A DNA stretch of 64,000 nucleotides from an uncultured Lachnospiraceae bacterium. GTDB lineage: Bacteria > Bacillota > Clostridia > Lachnospirales > Lachnospiraceae. The stretch's first letter is position 1; each line of letters starts with the position of its first letter. Shown one piece after another: positions 34,117 through 44,086 of the stretch. The position numbers and the translations under genes are program-made. The stretch is taken from assembly GCA_947626985.1 (NCBI GenBank), contig CANQUG010000002.1, forward strand, positions 62,001 through 126,000, in the 5' to 3' direction. Below the pieces are notes generated by a model that worked only from the letters and a program-made list of their open reading frames with translations, made no database searches and was not told the origin of the DNA.

Positions 34117-35441
34117 ACCTCTTCTCCTTTAGTCTCTTTTTCGTTTATTTTTTCGGCCCGCACCTTTCCGATGGTTTTGTTTCCAAGAGAAAGGATCTTA
34201 AAACGATAACCCATGGCAGTAATCTCCCGGTCCAGATCCTTTTCCGTGGGGATGTGTCCCAGAAGATGGGTGAGGTATCCGTTCAGCGTCTCAAATTCCA
34301 CATCGCCGAAGGAGATGCCCAGTTTCTCCTCCACGTCCTCCAGATGGGCAAGTCCGTGAATGAGCACGCTGTTGTCCACCTGAGTATGGAAGGTGATGTT
34401 ATCCTCGTCGTACTCGTCCAGAATATCCCCCACGATCTCCTCCAGGATATCCTCCATGGACACGATCCCGGAGGTCTGGCCGTACTCATCCACCACAACG
34501 GCCATAAACAGCTTCTTGGCCTGCATAACCCGGAACAGATCTCCGATGCTTCTGGTCTCCGGAATAAAATCGGCAGGGCGCAGAAGTCCCGGAAGCTCCT
34601 TCAGAGGCTTGAATCTGGCCCAGGGATTCCTGGTATAGAACTTCACCGCATCCTTGTAATGGATGATTCCCAGGATATCGTCCAGATCTTCGCCGTAAAC
34701 AGGGTACCGGGATTTTCCCTCCTCCATCATCTGCTCCACCATCTCCTGGAGGAGAACCTCCTGGTCAAAGGCCAGCACATCCTTCCGGTGAGTCATAATG
34801 TCCTGGGCATCCGTCTCATTGAAGGATATGATGTTCTGGATCATCTCCGCCTCATTTTCCTCGATAACCCCCTGTTCATGGGCTTCATCCACAATGGAAA
34901 TGATCTCCTCCTCCGTCACCGCGTCCTTCCTCTCGTCCATGGGCACCCCGAAGGGAAGGGCCACAAGCCTTGCCAGCCATGTGCTGAACATGGTAAAGGG
35001 ATACAGGAGCACGACAAAAAGATGTACCGCCCGGACATGCCGGAACGCAAATTTTTCCGGCGAATAGGTACCCAGCCTTCGGAAGGTAAGAATTCCCAGA
35101 GATGCAAAAAGAATCACACAAAAAACCACCACCGGCACCAGCACGGGGAACTGTTTTATGTATCGCTGAAACAGACTTCTCATCCAGGGCACAAGAAAAA
35201 CACCGGTACAGATGCCGGAGGTAATGACGATCAATGGAATCGCGTTGACATACTGAAGCGGCTGGTCGAGCAGCGACACGAGCAGCTTCGCCTTCTTATC
35301 GCCCTCCTCAGCCTTTTTCATGATCTCGTTCTCACTGATGTTTCTCACCGCTGCCGCAAATCCGTAAAAGATCCCGTCCACCCAGAGCAGCAGAAACAGC
35401 ACCAACAGGCCCAATATGGGCAACGTACTGCCATCTTCCAT
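34086..35441 (-). CDS. Hemolysin-family membrane protein (CNNM domain, tandem CBS, CorC/HlyC)
   Basis: A 451-residue protein. The N-terminal CNNM/DUF21 membrane domain has four helices up to about residue 170 ([41 protein letters not shown]). Two CBS domains follow ([18 protein letters not shown] [20 protein letters not shown] and [19 protein letters not shown]), then a C-terminal CorC_HlyC domain ([19 protein letters not shown]). The family is linked to magnesium/cobalt efflux; the hemolysin name is historical. The ATG at 35441 is used; the longer frame would start at a TTG. Confidence 0.9.
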   Translation of the reverse strand: MEDGSTLPILGLLVLFLLLWVDGIFYGFAAAVRNISENEIMKKAEEGDKKAKLLVSLLDQPLQYVNAIPLIVITSGICTGVFLVPWMRSLFQRYIKQFPVLVPVVVFCVILFASLGILTFRRLGTYSPEKFAFRHVRAVHLFVVLLYPFTMFSTWLARLVALPFGVPMDERKDAVTEEEIISIVDEAHEQGVIEENEAEMIQNIISFNETDAQDIMTHRKDVLAFDQEVLLQEMVEQMMEEGKSRYPVYGEDLDDILGIIHYKDAVKFYTRNPWARFKPLKELPGLLRPADFIPETRSIGDLFRVMQAKKLFMAVVVDEYGQTSGIVSMEDILEEIVGDILDEYDEDNITFHTQVDNSVLIHGLAHLEDVEEKLGISFGDVEFETLNGYLTHLLGHIPTEKDLDREITAMGYRFKILSLGNKTIGKVRAEKINEKETKGEEVCQDIQNSQT

Positions 35442-35487
35442 AAATTTTTCTCTTGTTGCCTCCAAAAAAGAATTTTATTACTGATAA

Positions 35488-35516
35488 AATATAGCATCTT
35501 CCCGGACATTCGTCAA
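35488..35516 (-). promoter_or_regulatory. Sigma-A promoter of the CNNM/CBS gene and yebC
   Basis: The minus strand has TTGACG, a 17-bp spacer and TATATT, about 45 bp before the start codon. Confidence 0.75.
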
Positions 35517-35585
35517 GAATCCCCGGGAAATTTACAGCATGACAGTATGAGAAGTTTGCCGTACGGACGCGGTCCTCACAGCAAT

Positions 35586-35933
35586 TCAGAAGGTAAGCTC
35601 CAGGCTGATTTCCAGAGCGTGGTTCACCCGGTCCAGAAGCATCTGATCCAGGTGGCAGACTTTGTCCTTGAGTCTGCGTTTATCGATCGTGCGAAGCTGC
35701 TCCAGCAGAATGACGGAATTTTTCTCGATTCCGTAAGCGGAAGCGTCAATCTCTATATGTGTCGGCAGCTTTGCCTTATTCATTTTTGATGTAATGGCGG
35801 CACAGATCACGGTGGGACTGTGTTTGTTTCCCACATCGTTCTGAATGATCAGAACCGGCCGGACGCCGCCCTGCTCGCTGCCCACCACCGGTCTTAAATC
35901 TGCGTAAAAGATATCCCCTCGTTTGATTACCAC
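35586..35933 (-). CDS. mazF: MazF/PemK-type endoribonuclease toxin (EndoA/NdoA-like)
   Basis: A 115-residue MazF ribonuclease that would cut mRNA at a short sequence. Conserved stretches are [43 protein letters not shown] and KLPTHIEI, very close to Bacillus EndoA. I start it at the GTG at 35933, which gives VIKRGDIF, aligned with Bacillus MIVKRGDV and 10 nt after GGAG; a GTG three codons earlier lies too close to the same site. No antitoxin gene lies upstream: only 147 bp separate it from alr, without a plausible MazE-like frame. Confidence 0.95.
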   Translation of the reverse strand: MVIKRGDIFYADLRPVVGSEQGGVRPVLIIQNDVGNKHSPTVICAAITSKMNKAKLPTHIEIDASAYGIEKNSVILLEQLRTIDKRRLKDKVCHLDQMLLDRVNHALEISLELTF

Positions 35934-36080
35934 ACCATTCACACTCCGATTCTATTCCCGGCCAACGCCGTGTTTTCATACAGTGCTCCCGGAATCCGGA
36001 ACGGACTTCAGAAGGAAATACTGTACTGAAATTAGTATTTCCACATTTTTCTGGCGTATTCATGAGTGGTATAGGAAAAT

Positions 36081-37208
36081 TTACAGATAGATCCTGGGCA
36101 CCCTTTTGCTGATATCGCAGGCAAACTCATAGGGGAACCTGCCCGACAGCTCTCCCAGCTCCTCCATGGTGATCTGCTCCTCTCCGTCACGGCCTATCAG
36201 CGTCACCTCGTCGCCGGGAATCACTCCCGGAATCCCGGTCACATCCACCATAAACTGGTCCATGCAGACCCGGCCCAGTATGGGCGCTCTCTGTCCCCGG
36301 ATCAATACCTGGCCTTTGTTGGAAAGCAGTCTGGGATAGCCGTCCGCGTATCCCACCGGGATGGTCGCCACCCGGATCTCCTCCGGGGCCACATAGGTGC
36401 CGCCGTAGCTGACGGCGGTTCCCGGAGCCACTGTCTTTACGAAGGTTACGCAGCTTTTCAGCTCCATGGCGGGAATCAGCTTTACAATGTCTCTCTCCAC
36501 CTCGCCGGAAGGATAGAGGCCGTAAATGGTGATTCCTGCCCGGACCAGGCTGAGATGGGCCTCCGGAACCCGGATGATTCCCGCGCTGTTGGAGCAGTGG
36601 CGCAGGGGAATGCTGATCCCGGCATGTTCCAGGGCGCCGGCAAAGCGCTCATAGCGCTCCAGCTGCGCCAGCGCGGGGGAGCGGTCATACTCATCCGCTC
36701 TGGCAAAATGAGTGAACAGTCCTTCTATCTCCAGGTTGTCAAGCCGGGCGATCTCTCTGATAACTTCAATACTCTCCGGCACATCGGCAAAGCCGATTCT
36801 GGTCATTCCCGTGTCAACCGCCAGATGAATATGTACTGTTTTTCCCTGCCGCCGGGCTTCCCTGCTCAGCAGGCGGGCCGAATCAAAATCGCATACCGCG
36901 GGGCGGATCTCCTGCGCCACAAGCTCCGGATAATCCTCCTCAAAGGTGATTCCCAGGATCAGGACAGGCTTTTTTACTCCCGCCTCCCGCAGTTCCAGAG
37001 CCTCCTCGGCCGTGGCCACGGCAAATCCCCAGATCTGCTCATCCTTCTCCATCAGATGAGCGATGGGCACCGCGCCGTGTCCGTAACCGTCCGCCTTGAT
37101 GACCGCAACAATCCCGGCATGATTTCTGATATTTTTTTTCATTTCACGAAAATTATGGGCAATGGCGTCCAGAGACACCAGCGCTCTTACTCTGCTGTGT
37201 TTTTTCAT
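36081..37208 (-). CDS. alr: Alanine racemase
   Basis: A 375-residue PLP enzyme that makes D-alanine for peptidoglycan. The PLP lysine is in AVIKADGYGHGA, the second catalytic tyrosine is in the AVSYGGTYV region, and ARGAGINIYG-type motif ARAGITIYGLYP is seen as VRAGITIYGLYP. Substrate-side motifs CMDQFMVDV and GDEVTLIG are present. Start ATG at 37208 with GGAG six bases upstream. The order nnr-alr-mazF resembles the Bacillus alr-endoA region but lacks the antitoxin. Confidence 0.97.
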   Translation of the reverse strand: MKKHSRVRALVSLDAIAHNFREMKKNIRNHAGIVAVIKADGYGHGAVPIAHLMEKDEQIWGFAVATAEEALELREAGVKKPVLILGITFEEDYPELVAQEIRPAVCDFDSARLLSREARRQGKTVHIHLAVDTGMTRIGFADVPESIEVIREIARLDNLEIEGLFTHFARADEYDRSPALAQLERYERFAGALEHAGISIPLRHCSNSAGIIRVPEAHLSLVRAGITIYGLYPSGEVERDIVKLIPAMELKSCVTFVKTVAPGTAVSYGGTYVAPEEIRVATIPVGYADGYPRLLSNKGQVLIRGQRAPILGRVCMDQFMVDVTGIPGVIPGDEVTLIGRDGEEQITMEELGELSGRFPYEFACDISKRVPRIYL

Positions 37209-37229
37209 AATAGTCTCCATCCTCAATGA

Positions 37230-38777
37230 TCAGTTATGGGGCCTGCAGGAAGGTTTCTTTCCCCCTTCCGCCTCCAGTCTCCTCAGTACCTCCGAAACCG
37301 CGTCGGCCAGGTCTCCCGCCTTCATCCCCCGCTGTCCCTTTTTCCGGGCCGCAAGGTCTCCCGCCGTCCCGTGAAGCATCACTCCAAGGGCGGCCTTTTT
37401 CCCGCTGCCGGGATCCCTCTCAGGGCAGTCCAGGTACATGCAGCAGACGCCGGCAATCACGCCGGACAGCACATCCCCGCTGCCGGCTGTGGCCATTCCG
37501 GGATTTCCGGACAGATTGAAGAACAGCTGTCCCTCCGCATCCGCAGTCACGGTGCAGGCATCCTTCAGAACGCACACAGCCCCGGTCTCTTTTGCATAAG
37601 AAAGGGCGGTCTCCGCCATGCTTTTCCGGATTTCCGCGGCACTCCGGCCCGTCAGCCGGGCCATTTCTCCCAGATGGGGCGTCAGTATGACACGTCCGCT
37701 CAGATACGCCCTCCACTCCGGGTGTGCGCAGAGAAGATTCAGCCCGTCCGCATCCAGAACCACGGGCTTTCCCGCGGCGCAGGCCCGGGACAGAAACCAC
37801 TCTGCCCGCGTCCCGCTCTCCTTCCCCGTTCCCAGGCCCGGTCCGATCACAAGAACGTCGCACCAGTCCAGGTTCTTTTCATTCTCCTTCTCCTCGAACC
37901 GGACGCTGAGCATCGCCTCCGGCAGAAGAGTCTGAAGGGGAACGCGGTTTTCCTCCGCGGTCTGAATCTTTACCATGCCTGCCCCCGCCCCGAAGGCGGC
38001 CGCAGCGCACAGGAACGCGGCCCCGCACATCCCGCTGCTTCCCGCCACCACAAGTACCTTTCCGAACGTACCCTTGTTTCCGGCGGCACGGCGGGCAGGG
38101 AGGCCATGGAGATCCTCTCTCCCCAGGGAAAATGCCCTGACAGAAGTCTGCCGTCCCCGGTAAATGCCGATGTCGGTCACCGCCACGCGCCCGGCGAATT
38201 CCCGGCCGGGATGAAGGCACAGACCGCGCTTTCGAAATGCAAAGGTGACGGTGAGGTCGGCCCGGAAAGCGATTCCCAATTCCTGACCCGTATCCCCGTC
38301 CACCCCGGAGGGGATATCCAGAGCCGCTTTTTTGGCAGGGGAGGCGTTCATACACCGGATGATCTCCCCCCTGGCCCCCTCAACCGGCCTGGAAAGACCC
38401 ACGCCGAACATGGCATCTACTATAGTAGTATATTCATTCCACGCCGGATTCATCACAAAGGGCACCTGATAATTTTCGGCGATCCTCCATTGACGGGCCG
38501 TCTCCTCCGTCATGCGCTCCCGGGAGCCTGCAAAAAAGATTTCCGTCCGGACTCCCTGAAGATGGAGAAGCCGGGCCGCGGCTATCCCGTCGCCCCCGTT
38601 GTTTCCGCTTCCGCAGACCACCAGGACCCTCTCCTCCGGGCCCAGGAATCCGCGGTTCAGCTCCGTCACTGCGGACAGGGCCGCCCGCTCCATGAGCACG
38701 CAGGAGGGGACGCCCATCTCTGAGATCGTATACTGATCCAGATTCTTCATTTCCTCTGCCGTAACAATTGCTTCCAT
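37230..38777 (-). CDS. nnr: Bifunctional NAD(P)HX epimerase/dehydratase
   Basis: A 515-residue two-domain repair enzyme. The N-terminal epimerase (about 1-210: VVCGSGNNGGDGIAAARLL, VDAMFGVGLSRPVEG) interconverts R- and S-NAD(P)HX. The C-terminal ADP-dependent dehydratase (about 230-500: GPGLGTGKES, LTPHLGEMARLTG, NPGMATAGSGDVLSGVIAGV) restores NAD(P)H. The start ATG at 38777 follows GGGGAAAGG at a suitable distance. It ends 21 bp before alr. The enzyme suits a metabolism dependent on large NADH/NADPH pools. Confidence 0.95.
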   Translation of the reverse strand: MEAIVTAEEMKNLDQYTISEMGVPSCVLMERAALSAVTELNRGFLGPEERVLVVCGSGNNGGDGIAAARLLHLQGVRTEIFFAGSRERMTEETARQWRIAENYQVPFVMNPAWNEYTTIVDAMFGVGLSRPVEGARGEIIRCMNASPAKKAALDIPSGVDGDTGQELGIAFRADLTVTFAFRKRGLCLHPGREFAGRVAVTDIGIYRGRQTSVRAFSLGREDLHGLPARRAAGNKGTFGKVLVVAGSSGMCGAAFLCAAAAFGAGAGMVKIQTAEENRVPLQTLLPEAMLSVRFEEKENEKNLDWCDVLVIGPGLGTGKESGTRAEWFLSRACAAGKPVVLDADGLNLLCAHPEWRAYLSGRVILTPHLGEMARLTGRSAAEIRKSMAETALSYAKETGAVCVLKDACTVTADAEGQLFFNLSGNPGMATAGSGDVLSGVIAGVCCMYLDCPERDPGSGKKAALGVMLHGTAGDLAARKKGQRGMKAGDLADAVSEVLRRLEAEGGKKPSCRPHN

Positions 38778-39011
38778 GTGTTCTGCCTTTCCCCGTTTCC
38801 GGCGTTCCAACGCTGCGGACCGCCGACGGACAGTTTTGTTATTTCAGGCAGATCGGGCAATCCATGCCTTCCCTGCCAAAGGAAAAAGCCGCCGCCCTTC
38901 TCCGCCCTTTTGCGGAATGCCAGGCTGCAGCCTTCTTTTTCAAATATACCGCCCGGTCAGAGGACCCTCTCCCCTGCCGGCTGATTTCCTGAATCTCCGG
39001 CGCCGCATCTG

Positions 39012-39692
39012 TCAGAGCCGGTTCCCGCCGTCTCCGTCCTCTCCCGCTCTGTTCACATGCTCCCGCCTGTACTGGCTGAGATTATAGGAAAGAGTCATCA
39101 GGCTCTCGGACAAATGCACATTCTCCACGATCACGTCGTCCGGCGTGTCCAGATCAATGTGTGCAAAATTCCAGATCGCCTTGATCCCATTATCGATGAG
39201 CAGCTGCGCCATCTCCCTGGCCCGGTTCTTGGGCAGGGTCAGTATGGCGATATCCACCTGGTTCTCCCTGAGGAAGAACGGCAGCTCATGAATCATCTGT
39301 ATCTCAATCCCCCGGACAGCCATTCCCTCCAGCACGGGATTCACGTCGAAGATTCCCACCAGACGGAATCCCCGCTTCTCAAAATCCACGTAATTCGCCA
39401 GGGCCTGACCCAGATTGCCCGCTCCTAATATGATCATGGGATGCACACTGTCCACCCCCAGAATCTTTCCAATCTCCGTATATAGATAACGTACATTATA
39501 TCCGTATCCCTGCTGCCCGAAGCCTCCGAAATTATTCAGATCCTGCCGGATCTGGGAAGCTGTCACGCGCATTTTTTTACTGAGATCATTGGAGGAAATC
39601 CGCTCCACGTTCTCCTCCATCAACTCCCCCAGATACCGATAGTACCGCGGCAGTCTCTTGATCACCGCTTTCGAGATTTCTTTCGCATCCAA
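39012..39692 (-). CDS. rex: Redox-sensing transcriptional repressor Rex
   Basis: A 226-residue repressor. The N-terminal winged helix (about 1-80: VIKRLPRYYRYLGELMEE, LSKKMRVTASQIRQDLNNFGGFGQQGYGY) binds DNA, and the Rossmann domain (MIILGAGNLGQALANYVDF) senses the NADH/NAD+ ratio. In Clostridia it controls fermentation and hydrogen-metabolism genes. The start is TTG at 39692 with GGAGGGA 8 bp upstream; the TTG start is well supported. Its promoter is perfect consensus (39724-39752). Confidence 0.97.
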   Translation of the reverse strand: MDAKEISKAVIKRLPRYYRYLGELMEENVERISSNDLSKKMRVTASQIRQDLNNFGGFGQQGYGYNVRYLYTEIGKILGVDSVHPMIILGAGNLGQALANYVDFEKRGFRLVGIFDVNPVLEGMAVRGIEIQMIHELPFFLRENQVDIAILTLPKNRAREMAQLLIDNGIKAIWNFAHIDLDTPDDVIVENVHLSESLMTLSYNLSQYRREHVNRAGEDGDGGNRL

Positions 39693-39723
39693 CTGTGCTT
39701 TCCCTCCTTACACTGCTGGTATT

Positions 39724-39752
39724 ATTATAGCGAAACGACTTTTTAATGTCAA
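39724..39752 (-). promoter_or_regulatory. Consensus sigma-A promoter of rex
   Basis: TTGACA, 17-bp spacer, TATAAT on the minus strand: both hexamers match the consensus perfectly. It is divergent from the abcF promoter. Confidence 0.85.
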
Positions 39753-39770
39753 TTTAGAGTTATGTTTTCC

Positions 39771-39798
39771 TTTACAAAGTTCCAATTTTCGATATAAT
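39771..39798 (+). promoter_or_regulatory. Sigma-A promoter of the ABC-F gene
   Basis: TTTACA, 16-bp spacer, TATAAT on the plus strand, about 80 bp before the abcF ATG. Confidence 0.8.
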
Positions 39799-39876
39799 GA
39801 TGTACAGACCCCAAAAACGGAGGGATGAAAAGCCCCGCGGCCGGCCATCCCGCAATTTGATTCCGGAGGAATTCCA

Positions 39877-41784
39877 ATGATACTATCCTGTCAGAGCATC
39901 CGCAAGGCCTTTGGAGAAAAGGTGATCCTGCGTGACGCCTCCTTTCATATAGAAGAACACGAGAAGGCCGCCCTCATCGGGAACAACGGCGCCGGCAAGA
40001 CCACTCTGCTCCGCATGATCGTGGGGGAACTGAGCCCGGATTCCGGCAGCGTGGTTCTCTCCCATGACAAAACCCTGGGCTACCTGGCGCAGTACCAGGA
40101 CATCCGCGGCCGCCACACCATCTATGAGGAGCTTCTCACCACCAAGCAGCACATCCTGGACATGGAGAACCGCATGAGGGCCATGGAACTGGAGATGAAG
40201 CACAGTCAGGGGGAGGAGCTGGAGCAGCTGATGAACGCCTACACCCGCCTCACCCACGCCTTCGAGCAGGAGAACGGCTACGCGTATAAAAGCGAGCTCA
40301 CCGGAGTGCTGAAGGGCCTGGGCTTTCCCGAGGAGGATTTTTCCAAACAGATCGAAACCCTCTCAGGAGGCCAGAAAACCCGTGTGGCTCTGGGCAAGCT
40401 TCTGGTATCCAGGCCGGACATCCTGCTCCTGGACGAGCCCACCAACCACCTGGACATGTCCAGCATCACATGGCTGGAAACCTTCCTTATGAACTATCCG
40501 GGAGCCGTTCTCATCGTCTCCCACGACCGGTATTTTCTGGACCGGGTGGTGACGAAGGTGATCGAGATCGAAAACGGGGACCTGCTCACCTTCAGCGGCA
40601 ACTACTCCGCTTTTGCCGGGAAGAAGGCGCTCATCCGCGACGCCCAGTACAAAGCCTACCTGAACCAGCAGAGAGAGATCAAACATCAGGAGGCGGTCAT
40701 TGCCAAACTGAAATCCTTCAACCGGGAAAAATCCATCCGCCGGGCCGAGAGCCGTGAAAAAATGCTGGACAAGATTCAGCGTCTGGACAAGCCCGCGGAA
40801 ATTCAGGACCGCATGCGCCTTGCCCTGGAGCCCCGCTTCGTCAGCGGAAACGACGTGCTCTTCGTGGATGAGCTCTCCAAAAGCTTTCCGGGGCAAACCC
40901 TGTTTACCCGTATTTCCTTCCAGATCAGGCGGGGAGAACGGGTGGCCCTCATCGGAAACAACGGAACCGGAAAAACCACCCTCCTGAAGATCCTGAACGA
41001 TCTTCTTCCCGCGGACGCCGGTTCCTTCACCCTGGGCAGCAAGGTTCAGATCGGTTACTATGACCAGGAGCATCATGTCCTTCACTCGGACAAAACCCTG
41101 TTTCAGGAGATTTCCGATACCTACCCCACCCTTACGGAGACGGAGATCCGCAACATGCTGGCGGCCTTTCTCTTCACAGGGGACGACGTATTCAAGGAGA
41201 TTTCCTCCCTCTCCGGCGGGGAGCGGGGACGGGTTTCCCTGGCCAAGCTCATGCTCTCCGAGGCCAACTTTCTCATCCTGGACGAGCCCACCAACCACCT
41301 GGACATCGCGTCCAAGGAGATTCTGGAGGAGGCTTTGAACAGCTACACGGGGACCGTGCTCTACGTCTCCCACGACCGTTACTTTATCAACCGGACCGCC
41401 ACCCGCATTCTGGACCTGACCAATCAGACCCTGGTAAACTATATCGGGGATTACGACTATTACCTGGAAAAAAAGGAGGAGTTCACGGAAAAATACGCTC
41501 CTTCCCGGACCCAGGCCGGGGCTGCGGACCAGATCTCCGAGAGCCGCCTTTCCTGGCAGCAGAAAAAGGAAGAACAGGCCCGGGCCCGCAAGAGGGAAAA
41601 CGATCTGAAAAAAACGGAGCAGCGCATCGACGCCCTGGAAACCAGGGACAGAGAGATCGACGAAACCCTTCTTCTCCCGGAGGTGTGCACCGACGTGGAA
41701 CGGTGCACGCAGCTCAGTCTGGAAAAAGCGGATATTGCCCGGGAGCTGGATGAGCTTTATGAAAAATGGGAGGAACTTGCCTGA
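39877..41784 (+). CDS. ABC-F family ATPase (ribosome-associated)
   Basis: A 635-residue cytosolic protein with two ABC domains and no membrane part, hence ABC-F: Walker A GNNGAGKTTLLRM and GNNGTGKTTLLKI, signatures LSGGQKTRVALGK and LSGGERGRVSLAK, and Walker B LLLDEPTNHLD / LILDEPTNHLD. Between them lies the charged interdomain linker (about 240-320, KAYLNQQREIKHQEAVIAK). The C-terminal end is coiled coil (about 550-635: EQARARKRENDLKKTEQRI). Members bind the ribosomal E site and act in translation or protect against ribosome-targeting drugs; this one resembles the housekeeping YdiF type. Ribosome site GGAGGAATTCCA. Confidence 0.93.
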   Translation: MILSCQSIRKAFGEKVILRDASFHIEEHEKAALIGNNGAGKTTLLRMIVGELSPDSGSVVLSHDKTLGYLAQYQDIRGRHTIYEELLTTKQHILDMENRMRAMELEMKHSQGEELEQLMNAYTRLTHAFEQENGYAYKSELTGVLKGLGFPEEDFSKQIETLSGGQKTRVALGKLLVSRPDILLLDEPTNHLDMSSITWLETFLMNYPGAVLIVSHDRYFLDRVVTKVIEIENGDLLTFSGNYSAFAGKKALIRDAQYKAYLNQQREIKHQEAVIAKLKSFNREKSIRRAESREKMLDKIQRLDKPAEIQDRMRLALEPRFVSGNDVLFVDELSKSFPGQTLFTRISFQIRRGERVALIGNNGTGKTTLLKILNDLLPADAGSFTLGSKVQIGYYDQEHHVLHSDKTLFQEISDTYPTLTETEIRNMLAAFLFTGDDVFKEISSLSGGERGRVSLAKLMLSEANFLILDEPTNHLDIASKEILEEALNSYTGTVLYVSHDRYFINRTATRILDLTNQTLVNYIGDYDYYLEKKEEFTEKYAPSRTQAGAADQISESRLSWQQKKEEQARARKRENDLKKTEQRIDALETRDREIDETLLLPEVCTDVERCTQLSLEKADIARELDELYEKWEELA

Positions 41785-41804
41785 GGGCAAGCTTCTCCCA
41801 TTTT
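41763..41804. terminator. Bidirectional terminator shared by abcF and icd
   Basis: A 19-bp, near-perfect stem (AAAATGGGAGGAACTTGCC with GGCAAGCTTCTCCCATTTT) has the loop TGAG, which holds the abcF stop TGA. Thus the last codons of abcF form the 5' arm. T-rich sequence follows on both strands, so it also ends the convergent icd transcript. Confidence 0.9.
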
Positions 41805-41817
41805 ATTACGCCTGTCT

Positions 41818-43020
41818 TTATTTCTCCAGTTCTTTTCTCACCGCAAGAATAAAATCCCTGCTGTTGAGGACCTTCGGATGCTTCAGGGTGGTGATAGCCG
41901 CCAGATCCTTCGTCATCCTTCCGCTCTCGATGACGGAGAGCGTCGCCTTCTCCAGTTTGTCCGCAAAAGCGGCAAGCTCCTGATTTCCGTCCAGCTCTCC
42001 CCGCTTTCTCAGCGCTCCGCTCCAGGCAAAAATGGTGGCCACGGAGTTGGTGGATGTTTCCTTTCCCTCCTGGTGGCGGTAATAATGCTTCTGCACTGTT
42101 CCGTGGGCGGCCTCGTATTCATAGTATCCCTGAGGAGATACCAGAACGGAGGTCATCATGGCCAGAGATCCGAAGGCGGAGGATACCATGTCGCTCATCA
42201 CATCTCCGTCGTAGTTCTTGCAGGCCCAGATAAAGCCCCCTTCCGATTTCATCACCCTTGCCACCACATCGTCGATGAGGCTGTAAAAATAGGTAAGTCC
42301 TGCCTCTTCAAATTTTTCCTTAAACTCGGTCTCAAAGATCTCGCTGAAGATTTCCCGGAATCTGCCGTCGTAGGTCTTGGAGATGGTATCCTTGGCCCCG
42401 AACCACACGTCCTGATGGGTGTCCAGGGCATAGTTGAAGCAGCTTCTGGCAAAGCTTTCGATGGAGGACTCCATATTGTGCATTCCCATGGCTACGCCGG
42501 GCGCTTTGAACTCCTGCACCAGGGCGCGTTTTTCCTCTCCGTCCTCACTGGTGTACACCAGCTCCACCTTTCCCGGTTTCTCAATATGGAACTCTGTGTT
42601 CTTATAGATATCCCCGTAGGCGTGACGGGCCAGGGTAATGGGCTTTTTCCAGTTCCGCACGCAGGGCTCGATGCCCTCCGCCACAATGGGAGCGCGGAAC
42701 ACCGTGCCGTCCAGAATGGCGCGGATGGTCCCGTTGGGGCTTTTGTACATCTTCTTTAAATGGTACTCCTCCATCCTGGCCTTATTGGGAGTGATGGTGG
42801 CGCATTTTACCGCCACGCCGTACTTTTTCACAGCTTCCGCGGCGTCCACGGTAACCTGGTCCTCCGTCTCGTCCCGGTGAGCCAGTCCCAGATCGTAATA
42901 CTCCGTATTCAGGTCGATAAAGGGGAGAAGAAGCTCCTCCTTGATCATGCTCCAGAGAATTCTGGTCATCTCGTCTCCGTCCATTTCCACAAGCGGAGTC
43001 TGCATCTGTATTTTTTTCAT
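41818..43020 (-). CDS. icd: NADP-dependent isocitrate dehydrogenase (eukaryotic-type homodimer)
   Basis: A 400-residue enzyme, oxidative decarboxylation of isocitrate to 2-oxoglutarate, producing NADPH. It belongs to the type II (eukaryotic mitochondrial/cytosolic-like) NADP enzymes: [11 protein letters not shown] near the start, [42 protein letters not shown] [15 protein letters not shown], and the C-terminal [32 protein letters not shown]. Start ATG at 43020 with AGGAGAATTT upstream; a longer frame is unlikely. It supplies 2-oxoglutarate for glutamate and, through proA, proline. Confidence 0.97.
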   Translation of the reverse strand: MKKIQMQTPLVEMDGDEMTRILWSMIKEELLLPFIDLNTEYYDLGLAHRDETEDQVTVDAAEAVKKYGVAVKCATITPNKARMEEYHLKKMYKSPNGTIRAILDGTVFRAPIVAEGIEPCVRNWKKPITLARHAYGDIYKNTEFHIEKPGKVELVYTSEDGEEKRALVQEFKAPGVAMGMHNMESSIESFARSCFNYALDTHQDVWFGAKDTISKTYDGRFREIFSEIFETEFKEKFEEAGLTYFYSLIDDVVARVMKSEGGFIWACKNYDGDVMSDMVSSAFGSLAMMTSVLVSPQGYYEYEAAHGTVQKHYYRHQEGKETSTNSVATIFAWSGALRKRGELDGNQELAAFADKLEKATLSVIESGRMTKDLAAITTLKHPKVLNSRDFILAVRKELEK

Positions 43021-43137
43021 AAATTCTCCTTTCCGCCGGCACAGCATCCCTACGCCGCCCGCCGGGGGCTCCGGCGGACGGCCCTGTTCCTGCATCTCTG
43101 ACGCTGTACAAAGTCAGCGCTTAAAATTTCCTATAGT

Positions 43138-43166
43138 ATTTTAGCGAAAAACCATATACCCGTCAA
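43138..43166 (-). promoter_or_regulatory. Sigma-A promoter of icd
   Basis: The minus strand has TTGACG, a 17-bp spacer and TAAAAT, with a short dyad CGCTG-N8-CAGCG downstream in the leader (43102-43119). Confidence 0.7.
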
Positions 43167-43249
43167 TGCTTTTATACAAATGTCCGGCAGGCGGAACTGA
43201 GCGGTTAATGGAGCGGGAGCGCGGCATACCCCGGCATTTCCCTCCGCCG

Positions 43250-44086
43250 TCAGAGCTTCAGAAATCTGTCCAGATTAAATTTTCCCCAGCCCTGCTGGTT
43301 CCTGGGAAGCCCCAGATCATCCGCGCTGTCCCGGAGCATCATTTTGATCTCCACATTGGTAAGGCGGGGATCCTTCTCCAGGGCCAGGGCAGCCGCGCCG
43401 GAGATCAGAGGGGTGGACATGGATGTCCCGCTTTTCATCCCGTAGGGGGTGCCCTCCCCGGGGGAGCAGGAAATGATCTGACAGCCCGGGGCCACAATAT
43501 CCGGTTTGCACACGCACTCGAAGGTGGGGCCCCTGCCCGACACGGCGGCGAATCCCTCCATCATATCGCTGGAACCCACGGTAATCACCTTTTTGCAGCA
43601 TCCGGGAGCCGTGACGCTCCCCGGACGCGGTCCCTGATTCCCCGCGGCGGCCACCACCACCAGTCCCTCGTCCCACAGCCGCTCCACTCCCCGGACCAGA
43701 AGATCCTGATCGTTCCTGGTCCTGTAGGTCGTTCCCACTGAAATATTTACAACACGGATTCCATACACGTCCCGGTTTTCCAGAAGCCAGCGGAAAGCCC
43801 GCAGCACATCCTCCCTGTTCCCGTTTCCGAAACGGTCCAGCACCTTCAGCGCAATGATGCTGCAGCCCGGGGCGACTCCCTGAAACCTTCCCCCGGAAAG
43901 GGTTCCATCGCCTCCCAGAATCCCGCAGACATGGGTTCCGTGCCCATTGTCGTCATAGGGCTGCTTTTTATAGGAAAGAAAATCGGCAAACGCGCAGATC
44001 CTGGTTCCAAAATCAGGATGGGGACAGATTCCTGTGTCCAGGACAGCTACTCCCACGCCCCTGCCGGTATATATTCCGTCACTCAT
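43250..44086 (-). CDS. S8 family serine peptidase (intracellular subtilisin)
   Basis: A 278-residue subtilase catalytic domain with the full triad: D17 in VAVLDTGI, H49 in NGHGTHVCGIL and Ser near residue 228 in SGTSMSTPLISGAAAL. The oxyanion Asn is in AAAGNQGP. It has no signal peptide and no inhibitory propeptide, so it should work in the cytoplasm as AprX/Isp-type enzymes do. Seven cysteines are seen, including VTAPGCCKK and FECVCKP. Start ATG with GGAG seven bases upstream. It stands alone between icd and the divergent ydiB. Confidence 0.95.
   Translation of the reverse strand: MSDGIYTGRGVGVAVLDTGICPHPDFGTRICAFADFLSYKKQPYDDNGHGTHVCGILGGDGTLSGGRFQGVAPGCSIIALKVLDRFGNGNREDVLRAFRWLLENRDVYGIRVVNISVGTTYRTRNDQDLLVRGVERLWDEGLVVVAAAGNQGPRPGSVTAPGCCKKVITVGSSDMMEGFAAVSGRGPTFECVCKPDIVAPGCQIISCSPGEGTPYGMKSGTSMSTPLISGAAALALEKDPRLTNVEIKMMLRDSADDLGLPRNQQGWGKFNLDRFLKL

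Noticed and set aside
35943..36080. A 95-codon frame in the alr-mazF gap as candidate antitoxin
   Set aside because: It runs out of frame through the mazF start, has no ribbon-helix-helix or MazE-like pattern and no good ribosome site.
38778..39011. Possible acpS or small gene between nnr and rex
   Set aside because: The only minus-strand frame is short, starts at an unsupported TTG and has no conserved motif; I see nothing else in these 234 bp.
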